A stretch of 9,042 bases of DNA from an uncultured Curvibacter sp. (GTDB lineage: Bacteria; Pseudomonadota; Gammaproteobacteria; Burkholderiales; Burkholderiaceae), in NCBI GenBank assembly GCA_946481355.1, contig CAMLNH010000089.1, positions 1 to 9,042 of the forward strand, written 5' to 3'. The translations under genes were made by a program, and so were the position numbers. Position 1 is the stretch's first letter. Each line of letters starts with the position of its first letter. The notes beneath the pieces are model-generated. The model saw only the letters and a list, made by a program, of their open reading frames with translations. It did not search any database and was not told the origin of the DNA. Positions 1 through 6,873 of the stretch are shown piece after piece.

Positions 1-1246
1 GCACGATGTTCTCGCGCACCACGATGGCGTCGTCGATCAGCAGGCCCACGCACAGCGAGAGCGCCATCAGCGTGATCATGTTGATCGTGAAGCCGAACCA
101 GTGCATGAAGAGGAAGGTGCCGATCAGCGCGATCGGCAGCGTCAGCCCCGTGATGACCGTCGAGCGCCAGGAGTTCAGGAACAGGAAGACGATGAGCACC
201 GTGAGGATGGCGCCTTCGATCAGGGTGCGGCGCACGTTGTCCACGGCCACGCGGATCGGTCGTGAACCGTCCTGGATCGCTTCGAGCCGCACGCCCGGCG
301 GCAGCTGACTCTGCATCTCGGCCACGGTGCGCGTGAGGCCATCGATCACGGCGATGGTGTTCTCGTCCTGCGCCTTCTGCACCGACAGCAGCAGGGTGCG
401 CGTGCCGTTGTAGAGCGCCAGGGTCTCGATCTCCTGCGGGCCGTCCTGCACCGTGGCCACCTGGGCCAGGCGGATCGGCGTGCTGCCCTTGCGCGCCACG
501 ATGATGCGGTTGAAGTCTTCGGGACGCTGCATGCGCGCATCGATCTGCACCGCGAGCTCCTGGCTGCTCGATCGCACGGCGCCCAGCGGCAGGTCCTGGT
601 TCTCGGTGCGCACGGCATTGGCCACCTGCTCGGGCGTGATGCCGTAGGCTTCCAGCGCCTCGGGGCGCAGGTAGATGTTGATCTCGCGCTTGGTCGCGCC
701 CACCAGGTTCACGGCGCCCACGCCGCGCACGTTCTCCAGCCGCTTCTTGAGCACCTGGTCGGCCCAGCTCGTGAGCTCCACCGCGCTCGGCGCCTTGCCC
801 GCCGAGGTGTCGGGCAGCACGGCCAGCGACCAGATGGCGCGGCTGGCCGGGTCGAAGCGCAGCACGCGCGGCTCCTCCACCTCGTCGCGCAGATTGGGGC
901 GGATCGAGGCCACCTTCTCGCGCACGTCCTCGGCGGCCTTGCGGCCGTCGATGTGCAGCTGGAACTCGATGATCACCAGCGACTGGTTCTCATAGCTGCG
1001 CGAGGTCAGGGCGTTGATGCCGGCGATCGAGTTGACACCTTCCTCGATCTTCTTGGTGACCTCGCTCTCGACGATCTCGGGCGAGGCGCCGGGGTAGCTG
1101 GTGCTGACCACCACCACCGGGAAGTCCACGTTGGGGAACTGGTCCACCTGCAGGCGTTGGTAGGAGAAGAGTCCCAGCACCACGAAGGCCAGCATGACCA
1201 TGGTGGCGAAGACCGGGTTCTGGAGGCTGACGCGGGTGAACCACAT
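1..1246 (-). CDS. RND efflux pump inner-membrane subunit, N-terminal part (AcrB/HAE1-like), cut by window edge
   Basis: Proton-driven inner-membrane component of a tripartite resistance-nodulation-division efflux pump. The reading frame starts at ATG 1246-1244 with MWFTRVSLQNPVFATMVML, a typical RND start with one membrane helix (about residues 10-28). It then runs through the periplasmic porter domain and into helices 2-4 (about 336-408). Helix 4 ends in LLIDDAIVVRENI; the adjacent aspartates D405 and D406 match the proton-relay pair D407/D408 of AcrB almost residue for residue. About 415 residues are present of an expected ~1030; the rest lies left of position 1. It sits 49 bp after the adaptor gene and is presumably in the same transcript. 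No strong Shine-Dalgarno is seen before the start. Substrates cannot be told from this part; multidrug or solvent export is typical of the HAE1 family. Confidence 0.95.
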   Translation of the reverse strand, partial: MWFTRVSLQNPVFATMVMLAFVVLGLFSYQRLQVDQFPNVDFPVVVVSTSYPGASPEIVESEVTKKIEEGVNSIAGINALTSRSYENQSLVIIEFQLHIDGRKAAEDVREKVASIRPNLRDEVEEPRVLRFDPASRAIWSLAVLPDTSAGKAPSAVELTSWADQVLKKRLENVRGVGAVNLVGATKREINIYLRPEALEAYGITPEQVANAVRTENQDLPLGAVRSSSQELAVQIDARMQRPEDFNRIIVARKGSTPIRLAQVATVQDGPQEIETLALYNGTRTLLLSVQKAQDENTIAVIDGLTRTVAEMQSQLPPGVRLEAIQDGSRPIRVAVDNVRRTLIEGAILTVLIVFLFLNSWRSTVITGLTLPIALIGTFLFMHWFGFTINMITLMALSLCVGLLIDDAIVVRENIV

Positions 1247-1295
1247 GGGGCGTTGGTGCGTGTCGTGGTGAGGGTTGCGGGGGCGGCTGCGGGGC

Positions 1296-2423
1296 TCAGG
1301 GCTGCGTGCCCAGTTTCACCTGCGTACCCTCGCGCAGCGGGCCCACGCTGCCGGCCAGCACGCGGCTGCCTTCGGGCAGGCCGCTGACAGCCACCAGGTC
1401 CTGGTCGGCCACGCGGCCGCGCAGACCCAGACTCACGCTGACATGGCGGACCTGGTCGCCGTCGACCAGTTGAAGGTAGGGCTGCGGCTTGTCGGTGCGC
1501 ACGGCCTCCAGCGGCACGGCCAGGGTCTTGAGCTTTTCGGTGCCCAGCGTACCCTGCACGAACAGGCCCTGGCGCAGACCCGGCACGCTTTGCAGCTGCA
1601 GATAGACCAGCACGCTGCGGCTGCCGGCCTGGGTGCTGGGGTTGATGCGCGCCACGCGCGCAGGCACGGGCTGGGCGTGGCCTTCGACCTTGAGTTCGGC
1701 ACGCTGGCCCACCCGCACACCCACCGAGTCGGCGGCGCTGAGCGCGGCTTCGATCTCCATGCGGCTCAGGTCCACGATCTCGACGATGCGTGTATCGATC
1801 GCCACGCGCTCGCCCGGCTGCGCCAGGCGTTGCGAGACGTAGCCCGCCATGGGCGCGCGCAGCACGGTGTCGCCCGCGCTCTTGCGCGCCACGTCGGCAG
1901 CGGCCACGGCGGCTTCGTAGCTGGCCCGTGCCCCGTTGAGGTTGGCCAGCGAGGTGTCGAGCGCGGTCTTGGAGATGAAGCCCTGATCCACCAGCGCCTT
2001 GTTGTTGTCGTACTGGCGCTGGGCGATGTCGATCTGCGCCTTGGCCGCGTCGGCCTGCAGCTGGGCCTGGCGCAGGCGCGCCTCGTACTCGGCCGGGTCG
2101 ATGCGCGCGATCACCTGGCCGGCCTGCACCGCGTCGCCTTCGCGCACGGCCAGGCCTTGCAGCTCACCCGGCACGCGGGCCTTCACAAAGGCCGAGTTGG
2201 CGGCCTTGAGCGTGCCCGAGACGGGCAGGCCGCGCAGCAGTTCCTGCGGCTGCAGCAGCAGCACATCGGCGGGCGCGAGTTCGACCACGGTTTGCGCGCT
2301 GCGCGCCGTCTGCTGGGCCAGCGCCGCCTGCTGCGCCTTGCGCGCCCCCATGGCGCGCAGCACACCCGCTGCCAGCAGCACGACGATCAGGGCACCCAGG
2401 CCCCAGGTGATCCAGCGTTTCAT
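1296..2423 (-). CDS. RND efflux periplasmic adaptor subunit (membrane fusion protein, AcrA/MexA-type)
   Basis: Periplasmic adaptor (375 aa) that links the RND pump to an outer-membrane channel. Residues 5-23 form one hydrophobic helix with no lipobox cysteine, so it is probably anchored by an uncleaved N-terminal helix rather than a lipid. The split lipoyl/barrel-sandwich halves are about 74-109 (GxVxARIDPAEYEARL style) and 186-215 (VLRAPMAGYVSQR). An alpha-helical hairpin of about 75 residues rich in Ala/Gln lies between them (110-185). A beta-barrel (about 222-295) and membrane-proximal domain (300-372) follow. The start ATG (2423-2421) is 4 bp beyond the repressor stop codon, and AAGGA at 2441-2437 lies inside the end of the repressor gene, so the two are probably co-translated. 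Family assignment is firm; substrate is unknown. Confidence 0.95.
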   Translation of the reverse strand: MKRWITWGLGALIVVLLAAGVLRAMGARKAQQAALAQQTARSAQTVVELAPADVLLLQPQELLRGLPVSGTLKAANSAFVKARVPGELQGLAVREGDAVQAGQVIARIDPAEYEARLRQAQLQADAAKAQIDIAQRQYDNNKALVDQGFISKTALDTSLANLNGARASYEAAVAAADVARKSAGDTVLRAPMAGYVSQRLAQPGERVAIDTRIVEIVDLSRMEIEAALSAADSVGVRVGQRAELKVEGHAQPVPARVARINPSTQAGSRSVLVYLQLQSVPGLRQGLFVQGTLGTEKLKTLAVPLEAVRTDKPQPYLQLVDGDQVRHVSVSLGLRGRVADQDLVAVSGLPEGSRVLAGSVGPLREGTQVKLGTQP

Positions 2424-2427
2424 GGAT

Positions 2428-3117
2428 TTATGTCTTTCCTTGCGACGTGGCCTTGCGGGCCGTGTCCGGGGTGCACAGGCCGTGCAGCAGGATCTGTGAC
2501 TGCTGTTCCAGATAGCGCTCGGGATCCAGCAGGCTGGAGCTGCTCACGCAGGCTCCGAAGGAATGCTTCCAGGACATGAGGAAGATCATGGGCGCGAGCA
2601 CGGCAAAGATGGCGTGCTCCATGTCCATGGGACGGAACTCGCCGCGGTCCACGCCGCGTTGCAGGATGCGGCGGATCAGTTCGTGCCCGGGCTCAATGAC
2701 TTCCTGCTGGTAGAAGGCCGCGAGCTCGGGGAAGTTGACCGCCTCGCTCATCATGAGCTTGGTGATGCCCGCGGCCGGCGTCTTGCCGATGCGCTCCCAC
2801 CACATCATCAGGGCGTAGCGCAGCATCTCGGGGGTGCTGCCCTCGAAGGTCTCGAACTCGGTGTTCCACTCGGCAAAGCGGCCCGCGATGTTCTCGCGCA
2901 CCACGGCCTTGAACAGCTCTTCCTTGGTGGCGAAGTAGAGAAAGAGCGTGCCCTTGGAGACCCCGGCGCGGCGCGCCACTTCTTCGGAGCGCGTCGCGGC
3001 ATAGCCTTTTTCGACGAACAGCTCCAGTGCCGCGGCCAGCAGCTCGCCCGGACGGGCTTCCTTGCGCCGCTCACGCTTGGGACAGGGGCAGTTGTTGGAA
3101 AAAATCTTGCCGATCAT
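2428..3117 (-). CDS. TetR/AcrR-family transcriptional repressor of the RND efflux operon
   Basis: DNA-binding repressor of 229 aa. The N-terminal TetR helix-turn-helix covers about residues 26-70. The recognition part is TRSEEVARRAGVSKGTLFLYF (about 42-62), followed by the usual KEELFKAVV stretch. The helical C-terminal domain (about 85-210, with several Met/Trp residues that could line a hydrophobic ligand pocket) resembles AefR-like TetR regulators, though that subfamily call is from memory. An N-terminal extension of about 20 residues includes CPC and a basic KRERRK stretch. The gene leads the adaptor-pump operon. A palindromic site (3132-3151) lies between its promoter -10 box and start codon, so it probably represses itself and the pump until a ligand binds. 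The start at 3117 is the first Met; internal starts would cut into the DNA-binding domain. Confidence 0.93.
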   Translation of the reverse strand: MIGKIFSNNCPCPKRERRKEARPGELLAAALELFVEKGYAATRSEEVARRAGVSKGTLFLYFATKEELFKAVVRENIAGRFAEWNTEFETFEGSTPEMLRYALMMWWERIGKTPAAGITKLMMSEAVNFPELAAFYQQEVIEPGHELIRRILQRGVDRGEFRPMDMEHAIFAVLAPMIFLMSWKHSFGACVSSSSLLDPERYLEQQSQILLHGLCTPDTARKATSQGKT

Positions 3118-3131
3118 GGCGATCGATATTA

Positions 3132-3151
3132 ATGACTGACGGGTTAGTAAT
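3132..3151. promoter_or_regulatory. probable TetR operator (imperfect palindrome)
   Basis: The core ACTGAC-GG-GTTAGT (3135-3148) is a dyad with one mismatch per six-base half-site, and T/A pairs at 3133/3150 and 3132/3151 extend it. It abuts the -10 box and covers the predicted transcription start of the divergent-facing repressor operon. This size and position are typical of TetR-family autorepression. Binding by the adjacent repressor is inferred. Confidence 0.6.
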
Positions 3152-3178
3152 GTAATTCAGCCCTCGCATGGGCGTCAA
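3149..3178 (-). promoter_or_regulatory. sigma70-like promoter for the tetR-adaptor-pump operon
   Basis: Read on the minus strand, TTGACG (3178-3173, five of six to TTGACA) is followed by an 18-bp spacer and TACATT (3154-3149, four of six to TATAAT). Transcription would start near 3142, about 25 nt before the repressor start codon. Predicted by eye only. Confidence 0.6.
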
Positions 3179-3200
3179 GCCGACATGCTGCCAGTTCCCG

Positions 3201-3222
3201 GTAAAGCCGGAGTAAAGGCCGG
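3201..3222 (+). repeat. short direct repeat upstream of msrA
   Basis: GTAAAGCCGG (3201-3210) is repeated as GTAAAGGCCGG (3212-3222), an 11-bp period of about one helical turn, in the 154-bp intergenic region between tetR and msrA. Function is unknown; it could be chance or an activator site. Confidence 0.35.
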
Positions 3223-3234
3223 GGCAGGGCGCAC

Positions 3235-3244
3235 TGATTAAGAT
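3235..3244 (+). promoter_or_regulatory. weak candidate -10 element for the msrA-led operon
   Basis: TAAGAT at 3239-3244 (four of six to TATAAT) has a TG at 3235-3236, giving a partial extended -10 look. No convincing -35 lies 16-18 bp upstream. It is the best plus-strand candidate in the gap and lies 27 bp before the msrA start. Confidence 0.3.
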
Positions 3245-3271
3245 GCAGGCCCTACTTCCCCGGGTGAGCCT

Positions 3272-3826
3272 ATGTCCAACGATCATCCCATCCTGGTTCT
3301 CGGCGGCGGCTGCTTCTGGTGCACCGAAGCCGTGTTCGACCGTGTGCGCGGCGTGCTCGACGTCGAGAGCGGCTACAGCAACGGCCATGTGGAGCGCCCG
3401 AGCTACGAGCAGGTCTGCAGCGGCACCACGGGCCACAACGAGGTCGTGCGTCTGGTCTACGACCCGGCGCAGGTGAGCGTGCGCCAGCTTCTGGGCATCT
3501 TCTTTGCCACCCATGACCCGACCACCCTCAACCGCCAGGGCAACGACGTCGGCACCCAGTACCGCAGCGCGGTGTATTTCACGACGCCCGAACAGGAGCA
3601 GGAGGCCCGCCTGCTGATCGCTGAACTCGAGCAGGGGGCGATCTTCAACGGGCCCATCGTCACCGAGGTGCTGCCCCTGGCCAACTACTGGCCGGCCGAG
3701 GCCTACCACCAGGACTATTACGAGCAGCACCCCAACCAGGGCTACTGCGCCTTTGTGGTCGGGCCCAAGGTGGCCAAGTTCAGGAAACAGTACGCGGAAC
3801 TGCTCAAGCCGGAGTCCGCGGCGTGA
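3272..3826 (+). CDS. msrA: peptide-methionine (S)-S-oxide reductase MsrA
   Basis: Repairs methionine-S-sulfoxide in proteins and as free amino acid. It is 184 aa, with the signature GGGCFWCTE near the N-terminus. C14 is the catalytic cysteine, and C17 follows in the common CFWC form. GHNEVV carries the conserved glutamate E56, and NDVGTQYRSA (91-100) is the substrate-pocket motif. C159 in NQGYCAF matches the resolving cysteine of E. coli MsrA; a further C-terminal recycling cysteine is absent. There is no signal peptide, so it should be cytoplasmic. The start ATG has GGTGAG at 3263-3268 just before it. Its stop codon overlaps the GTG start of the ABC ATPase (GTGA, 3823-3826), so it is the first gene of, and translationally linked to, the metal-transport-like operon. 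That is an unusual partner for a repair enzyme. Confidence 0.97.
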   Translation: MSNDHPILVLGGGCFWCTEAVFDRVRGVLDVESGYSNGHVERPSYEQVCSGTTGHNEVVRLVYDPAQVSVRQLLGIFFATHDPTTLNRQGNDVGTQYRSAVYFTTPEQEQEARLLIAELEQGAIFNGPIVTEVLPLANYWPAEAYHQDYYEQHPNQGYCAFVVGPKVAKFRKQYAELLKPESAA

Positions 3827-4479
3827 TCGCGACGCGGGGTCTGGCCTGCCAGTACCCGGGTGGTGCGCGCCTGAGCTTCCTGGACCTCGCGCTGGGCCAG
3901 GGTGAGACCCTGCTGCTGCGCGGCCGCTCGGGCAGCGGCAAGTCCAGCTGGCTCGCGCTGGCCGCCGCGCTGATGGCACCGGCCGCCGGCGAGATCATCG
4001 TGGCTGGCCAGTGCCTGGGTGCGCTCGGGCCCGCGCAGGCCGATGCCTGGCGTGCACGTCACGTCGGTTTCCTGCCGCAGAAGCTGCACCTGAGCACGGC
4101 CCTCACCGTGGCCGGCAATCTGGCGCTGGTGTATTACGCCGCCGGCCTGCCCGTGGACCGTGCGGCCATCACCGCGGCCCTGCAGGCTCTGGGTGTGGCC
4201 GAGCTGGCAGCGCGCCGGCCCGCGCAGCTCTCGGGCGGGCAGGCGCAGCGCGTGGCACTGGCGCGTGCCGTGCTGCTGCAGCCGAAAGTGATCCTGGCCG
4301 ATGAACCCACGGCCAGTCTCGACGACGAGGCCGCGCGCGATGCCCTGGCCCTGCTGCAGGCCAGCGCGCAGCGCTGCGGTGCCACGCTGGTCATCGCCAC
4401 CCACGACGCGCGCGTGCGCGCCGCCTTCCCGGAGGCCCAGGTGCTGGACCTCGATCCGGCGCGCGAGGCTGTGGCATGA
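3823..4479 (+). CDS. ABC transporter ATP-binding protein (LolD/MacB-type, cf. PA4064)
   Basis: Cytoplasmic ATPase (218 aa) powering the permease encoded next. All motifs are intact: Walker A GRSGSGKS (34-41), Q-loop Q86 in GFLPQ, signature LSGGQAQR (136-143), Walker B VILADEP with catalytic E161, D-loop SLDD (165-168), and H-switch H194 in IATHD. Length and the four-helix FtsX-like partner fit the LolD/MacB group, whose complexes usually do mechanical work on periplasmic substrates rather than classical import. It begins with GTG inside the msrA stop (4-bp overlap) and ends in an ATGA overlap with the permease. The pairing with an FtsX-like permease and a DUF3299 protein recalls the zinc-responsive PA4063-PA4066 and Zrg loci. 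The metal role is inferred from that context. Confidence 0.93.
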   Translation: MIATRGLACQYPGGARLSFLDLALGQGETLLLRGRSGSGKSSWLALAAALMAPAAGEIIVAGQCLGALGPAQADAWRARHVGFLPQKLHLSTALTVAGNLALVYYAAGLPVDRAAITAALQALGVAELAARRPAQLSGGQAQRVALARAVLLQPKVILADEPTASLDDEAARDALALLQASAQRCGATLVIATHDARVRAAFPEAQVLDLDPAREAVA

Positions 4480-5675
4480 GCACTGGGTTCCTGGCCTGGC
4501 GCTACCTCTGGGCACGGCCCCTGGCCACCGTGCTCAACCTGTTGCTGCTCAGCCTGGGTCTGGCCGCCATCACCCTGCTGCTGCTGGTGCGCGTGCAGAT
4601 TGACCGTGCCTTCGAGCGCGACCTCGCGGGCATCGATGCCGTGGTCGGCGCCAAGGGCAGCCCGCTGCAGCTCATCCTCTCGGGCGTCTTCCATCTGGAC
4701 GTGCCCACGGGCAACATCCCGCTGGCCGAGGCGCAGGCCCTGGCGCAGGACGCGCGTGTGGCCCAGCTCATCCCGCTGAGCCTGGGCGACAGCTACCGGG
4801 GCTTTCGCATCGTCGGCACCACGCGCGACTATCCGGCGCACTACGGCGCCGAACTCGCGCAGGGGGCCTGGTGGCAGACGCCCATGGAGGCCGTGCTCGG
4901 GGCCCAGGTCGCGCGCAGCACCGGCCTGGCGGTGGGCGGCCAGTTTGCCGGCGCCCATGGCCTGGGTGCGGGTGGCGAGGAGCACGGCGATGAACCTTAC
5001 CGCGTGAGCGGCGTGCTGGCCCCTTGTGGCTGCGTGCTCGACCGTCTGGTGCTGACCTCCAGCGAGTCGGTCTGGCGCGTGCACGAGGGCGAGCCCGAAG
5101 ACGAGGCTGAACGCCGGGCGCTGGAGGCCGATCGCGAGATCACCCTGGCGCTGGTGCGCTACCGCAGCCCGCTGGCAGCTGTGACCTTCCCGCGCTATGT
5201 GAACAGCGCCACGTCCATGCAGGCCGCCGCGCCCGCGCTGGAGATCACGCGCCTGCTGCGCATGGTGGGTGTGGGCACCGACGTGCTGCGCGGTTTTGCC
5301 GCCGTGCTGCTGCTCACCGCGGGGCTCAGCGTGTTCATCGCGCTCTGGAGCGCGGTGCGCGAACGCCGCGCCGATCTGGCCCTGCTGCGCATGCTGGGCG
5401 CGCCGCCGCGCCGCGTGGCCGGCCTGCTGCTGGCCGAGGCCCTGTGGCTGGCCGCCCTGGCCACCGTGCTGGGCCTGGCCGCCGGCCATGGCTTGACAGC
5501 CCTGCTAGGCTGGATGCTGGAGAACGATCAATCCGTGCCGCTGCGCGGGGCGCTCTGGCTGGCCGAGGAACTCTGGGTGCCGGCCCTGGCTCTGACCGTG
5601 GCCGCGCTTGCCTCGGCCCTGCCGGTGCTGGCGGCCTACCGCAGTGGCGCGGCAGCGCTGCTCAATGAACGATGA
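4476..5675 (+). CDS. ABC transporter permease, FtsX/MacB family (cf. PA4065)
   Basis: Inner-membrane subunit of 399 aa with the FtsX/MacB plan: one helix near the N-terminus (about 20-40), a long periplasmic domain (about 42-265), then three helices (about 268-292, 315-345, 366-388). An FtsX-like cytoplasmic segment RERRADLALLRMLGAPPRRV lies between helices 2 and 3. The periplasmic domain has a His/Glu-rich stretch (residues 158-175, HGLGAGGEEHGDEPY) followed by LAPCGCVLDRL, with C184 and C186 as a C-x-C. As I recall, PA4065-type relatives have TGTPVDR at that spot, so the cysteines may be a local metal- or redox-linked change. The start ATG overlaps the ATPase stop by 4 bp. Likely role: energy-coupled handling of a periplasmic metal-binding partner. 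Family is firm, substrate inferred. Confidence 0.92.
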   Translation: MSTGFLAWRYLWARPLATVLNLLLLSLGLAAITLLLLVRVQIDRAFERDLAGIDAVVGAKGSPLQLILSGVFHLDVPTGNIPLAEAQALAQDARVAQLIPLSLGDSYRGFRIVGTTRDYPAHYGAELAQGAWWQTPMEAVLGAQVARSTGLAVGGQFAGAHGLGAGGEEHGDEPYRVSGVLAPCGCVLDRLVLTSSESVWRVHEGEPEDEAERRALEADREITLALVRYRSPLAAVTFPRYVNSATSMQAAAPALEITRLLRMVGVGTDVLRGFAAVLLLTAGLSVFIALWSAVRERRADLALLRMLGAPPRRVAGLLLAEALWLAALATVLGLAAGHGLTALLGWMLENDQSVPLRGALWLAEELWVPALALTVAALASALPVLAAYRSGAAALLNER

Positions 5676-5680
5676 AAGGA
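5676..5680 (+). promoter_or_regulatory. ribosome binding site fixing the start of the four-Cys protein
   Basis: AAGGA lies 8 bp before ATG 5689-5691. It selects this ATG over the upstream in-frame ATG at 5608, which would run inside the permease gene and lack a signal peptide at its N-terminus. Confidence 0.7.
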
Positions 5681-5688
5681 TCCCGAAC

Positions 5689-5931
5689 ATGAAGAAGCTG
5701 TTGAGCCTGCTGGTGCTGGCCCTGCCGCTGCTGGCCGTGCAGGCCCACGAGAACGACGCCAAGGCCGTGGCCGAGGACATCCAGCGCCACCGTGCCATGG
5801 CCGCGGCCCACGAGGCCGCCGCGCGCTGCCTCGAATCCGGCAAGAAGCACGACGTCTGCCAGAAGGAGCTGCAGGCCGCCTGCAAGGGTCTGGCCCTGGG
5901 CAAGTACTGCGGGATGCGCCATGTCCACTAA
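5689..5931 (+). CDS. small secreted four-cysteine, His-containing protein (unrecognised)
   Basis: An 80-aa protein I do not recognise by name. Residues 1-19 are a clear Sec signal peptide (MKKLLSLLVLALPLLAVQA, cleavage after A19), giving a mature periplasmic protein of about 61 residues that begins HEND. The mature part looks fully helical and has exactly four cysteines, C47, C57, C65 and C74 (spacing C-x9-C-x7-C-x8-C), plus His at 20, 34, 41, 54, 78 and a C-terminal H80. The spacing would suit a two-helix hairpin pinned by two disulfides, like CHCH-type folds, or a metal site. It lies 13 bp after the permease gene and overlaps the next gene by 11 bp, so it is part of the same transport unit. 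A role as periplasmic metal carrier or partner of the ABC complex is an inference. Confidence 0.85.
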   Translation: MKKLLSLLVLALPLLAVQAHENDAKAVAEDIQRHRAMAAAHEAAARCLESGKKHDVCQKELQAACKGLALGKYCGMRHVH

Positions 5932-6439
5932 GGCCGCGCTGTCCTCCCTGCTGCTGGCTCTGGCGTTTTCCACCCAGGCCCAGCTGAGCCCGCCCATCGT
6001 CGGTGGCGTGCCCAGCGGCCCCCCGGGCAGTGGCGCAGGTGTGCACGGTGCGGGCAGCCCCTTCCCGCAACTCAAGGAGCGTGGCGATGTGCTGCCCTGG
6101 TCTTTTCTCACCAATGTGAAGACGCGCATTGAGAAGAACCGCGTGCTGCCCGTCTTCCCGCCCGAGATCCAGGCGCTGGACGGCAAGCCGCAGCGCGTGC
6201 AGGGTTTCATGATGCCGCTGGAGCCGGGCGAGAAGCAGACGCACTTCCTGCTGAGCTCGGTACCGCTGACCTGCTCCTTCTGCCTGCCCGGTGGACCCGA
6301 GAGCATGGTCGAGGTGCGCAGCAAGACGCCCATCCGCTACGGCATGGAGCCCGTGGTGGTGCAAGGCCGCCTGTCGGTGCTGCGCGACGATCCCTATGGT
6401 CTGTACTACCGCATCACCGACGCCGTGCCCGTGAAATAA
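5921..6439 (+). CDS. exported DUF3299-type protein with CxxC (cf. PA4066)
   Basis: A 172-aa protein with a signal peptide (residues 1-20, ending STQA). A low-complexity Pro/Gly linker follows (about 22-48). The folded domain runs from about 55 to 172: LPWSFL, then KPQRVQGFMMPLE (89-101), then VPLTCSFCLPGGPES with C118-x-x-C121, and a final beta-rich stretch. The order W...F, basic-V-x-G-x-x-x-P-L-E, Cys motif followed by Pro/Gly matches my memory of DUF3299 proteins such as PA4066, encoded beside LolD-like ATPase and FtsX-like permease genes. The molecular role is not established; the CxxC could bind metal or be redox active. The start ATG at 5921 lies inside the upstream gene (11-bp overlap) and directly begins the signal peptide. 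Confidence 0.8.
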   Translation: MSTKAALSSLLLALAFSTQAQLSPPIVGGVPSGPPGSGAGVHGAGSPFPQLKERGDVLPWSFLTNVKTRIEKNRVLPVFPPEIQALDGKPQRVQGFMMPLEPGEKQTHFLLSSVPLTCSFCLPGGPESMVEVRSKTPIRYGMEPVVVQGRLSVLRDDPYGLYYRITDAVPVK

Positions 6440-6465
6440 TCCGTCCCTCGTCTTCGTTCCTGACC

Positions 6466-6855
6466 ATGTTGCGCCCCCAGACCAAGACCTTGCACCCGTT
6501 CCGGCAACTGCCGGGCACGGCGCTGCTCGTGCTGGCCCTGCTCTGGGCCCAGCTGCTGGGACTGGCGCACGGGGTGCTGCACGTGCATGGTGTGCAGGCC
6601 CCGGCTGTGGTTGCTGCGCAGGACCACGACCATGCGCACGCCGAGCACGGCCTGCTGGCGGAGTTGCTAGCGCATGCTTCCGGCGACAGCGAGTGCCGTC
6701 TCTACGACCAGCTGGGCCAGGGCGGCCCGGTGGCTGTGCCAGCCGTCGACCTTCCCACGGCCCTGCCGTTGCTGCCGGCCTGGGTCGTGCTGCGGGCCCT
6801 GCAGCCGCGCCCCTGCGCGGCTTTTACCGCGCGCGCGCCGCCGGCTTCTCGCTGA
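6466..6855 (+). CDS. His-rich membrane-anchored periplasmic protein, putative metal binding
   Basis: A 129-aa protein of unknown function. One hydrophobic helix (about 18-35) follows a short basic N-terminus and could be a signal anchor. After it come HGVLHVHG (35-42) and DHDHAHAEH (53-61), a histidine cluster alternating with Asp/Ala/Glu that is typical of zinc or copper binding. The stretch SGDSECRLYDQL (72-83) holds C77. A second hydrophobic part (about 97-112) is followed by an Arg/Pro-rich tail. Burkholderiales often encode proteins with a His cluster followed by ECRLxDQL next to metal-linked TonB receptors (from memory; possibly DUF2946-like). It lies 26 bp after the DUF3299 gene and 72 bp before the receptor. 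No strong Shine-Dalgarno is seen. Metal binding is inferred from composition. Confidence 0.75.
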   Translation: MLRPQTKTLHPFRQLPGTALLVLALLWAQLLGLAHGVLHVHGVQAPAVVAAQDHDHAHAEHGLLAELLAHASGDSECRLYDQLGQGGPVAVPAVDLPTALPLLPAWVVLRALQPRPCAAFTARAPPASR

Positions 6856-6873
6856 ATCTCCTCTCACGTGTTT

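Noticed and set aside
1275..2579. 434-residue plus-strand open frame over the adaptor gene
   Set aside because: Low-complexity Arg/His/Leu/Gln translation with no motif; the minus-strand adaptor has a full domain series.
3071..3979. 302-residue minus-strand open frame covering msrA and the tetR promoter region
   Set aside because: It crosses the promoter/operator and runs antisense to msrA, with no recognisable domain.
4134..5489. 451-residue minus-strand open frame over the ABC genes
   Set aside because: Gln/His/Gly-rich shadow of high-GC coding DNA; the opposite strand carries intact ATPase motifs and permease helices.
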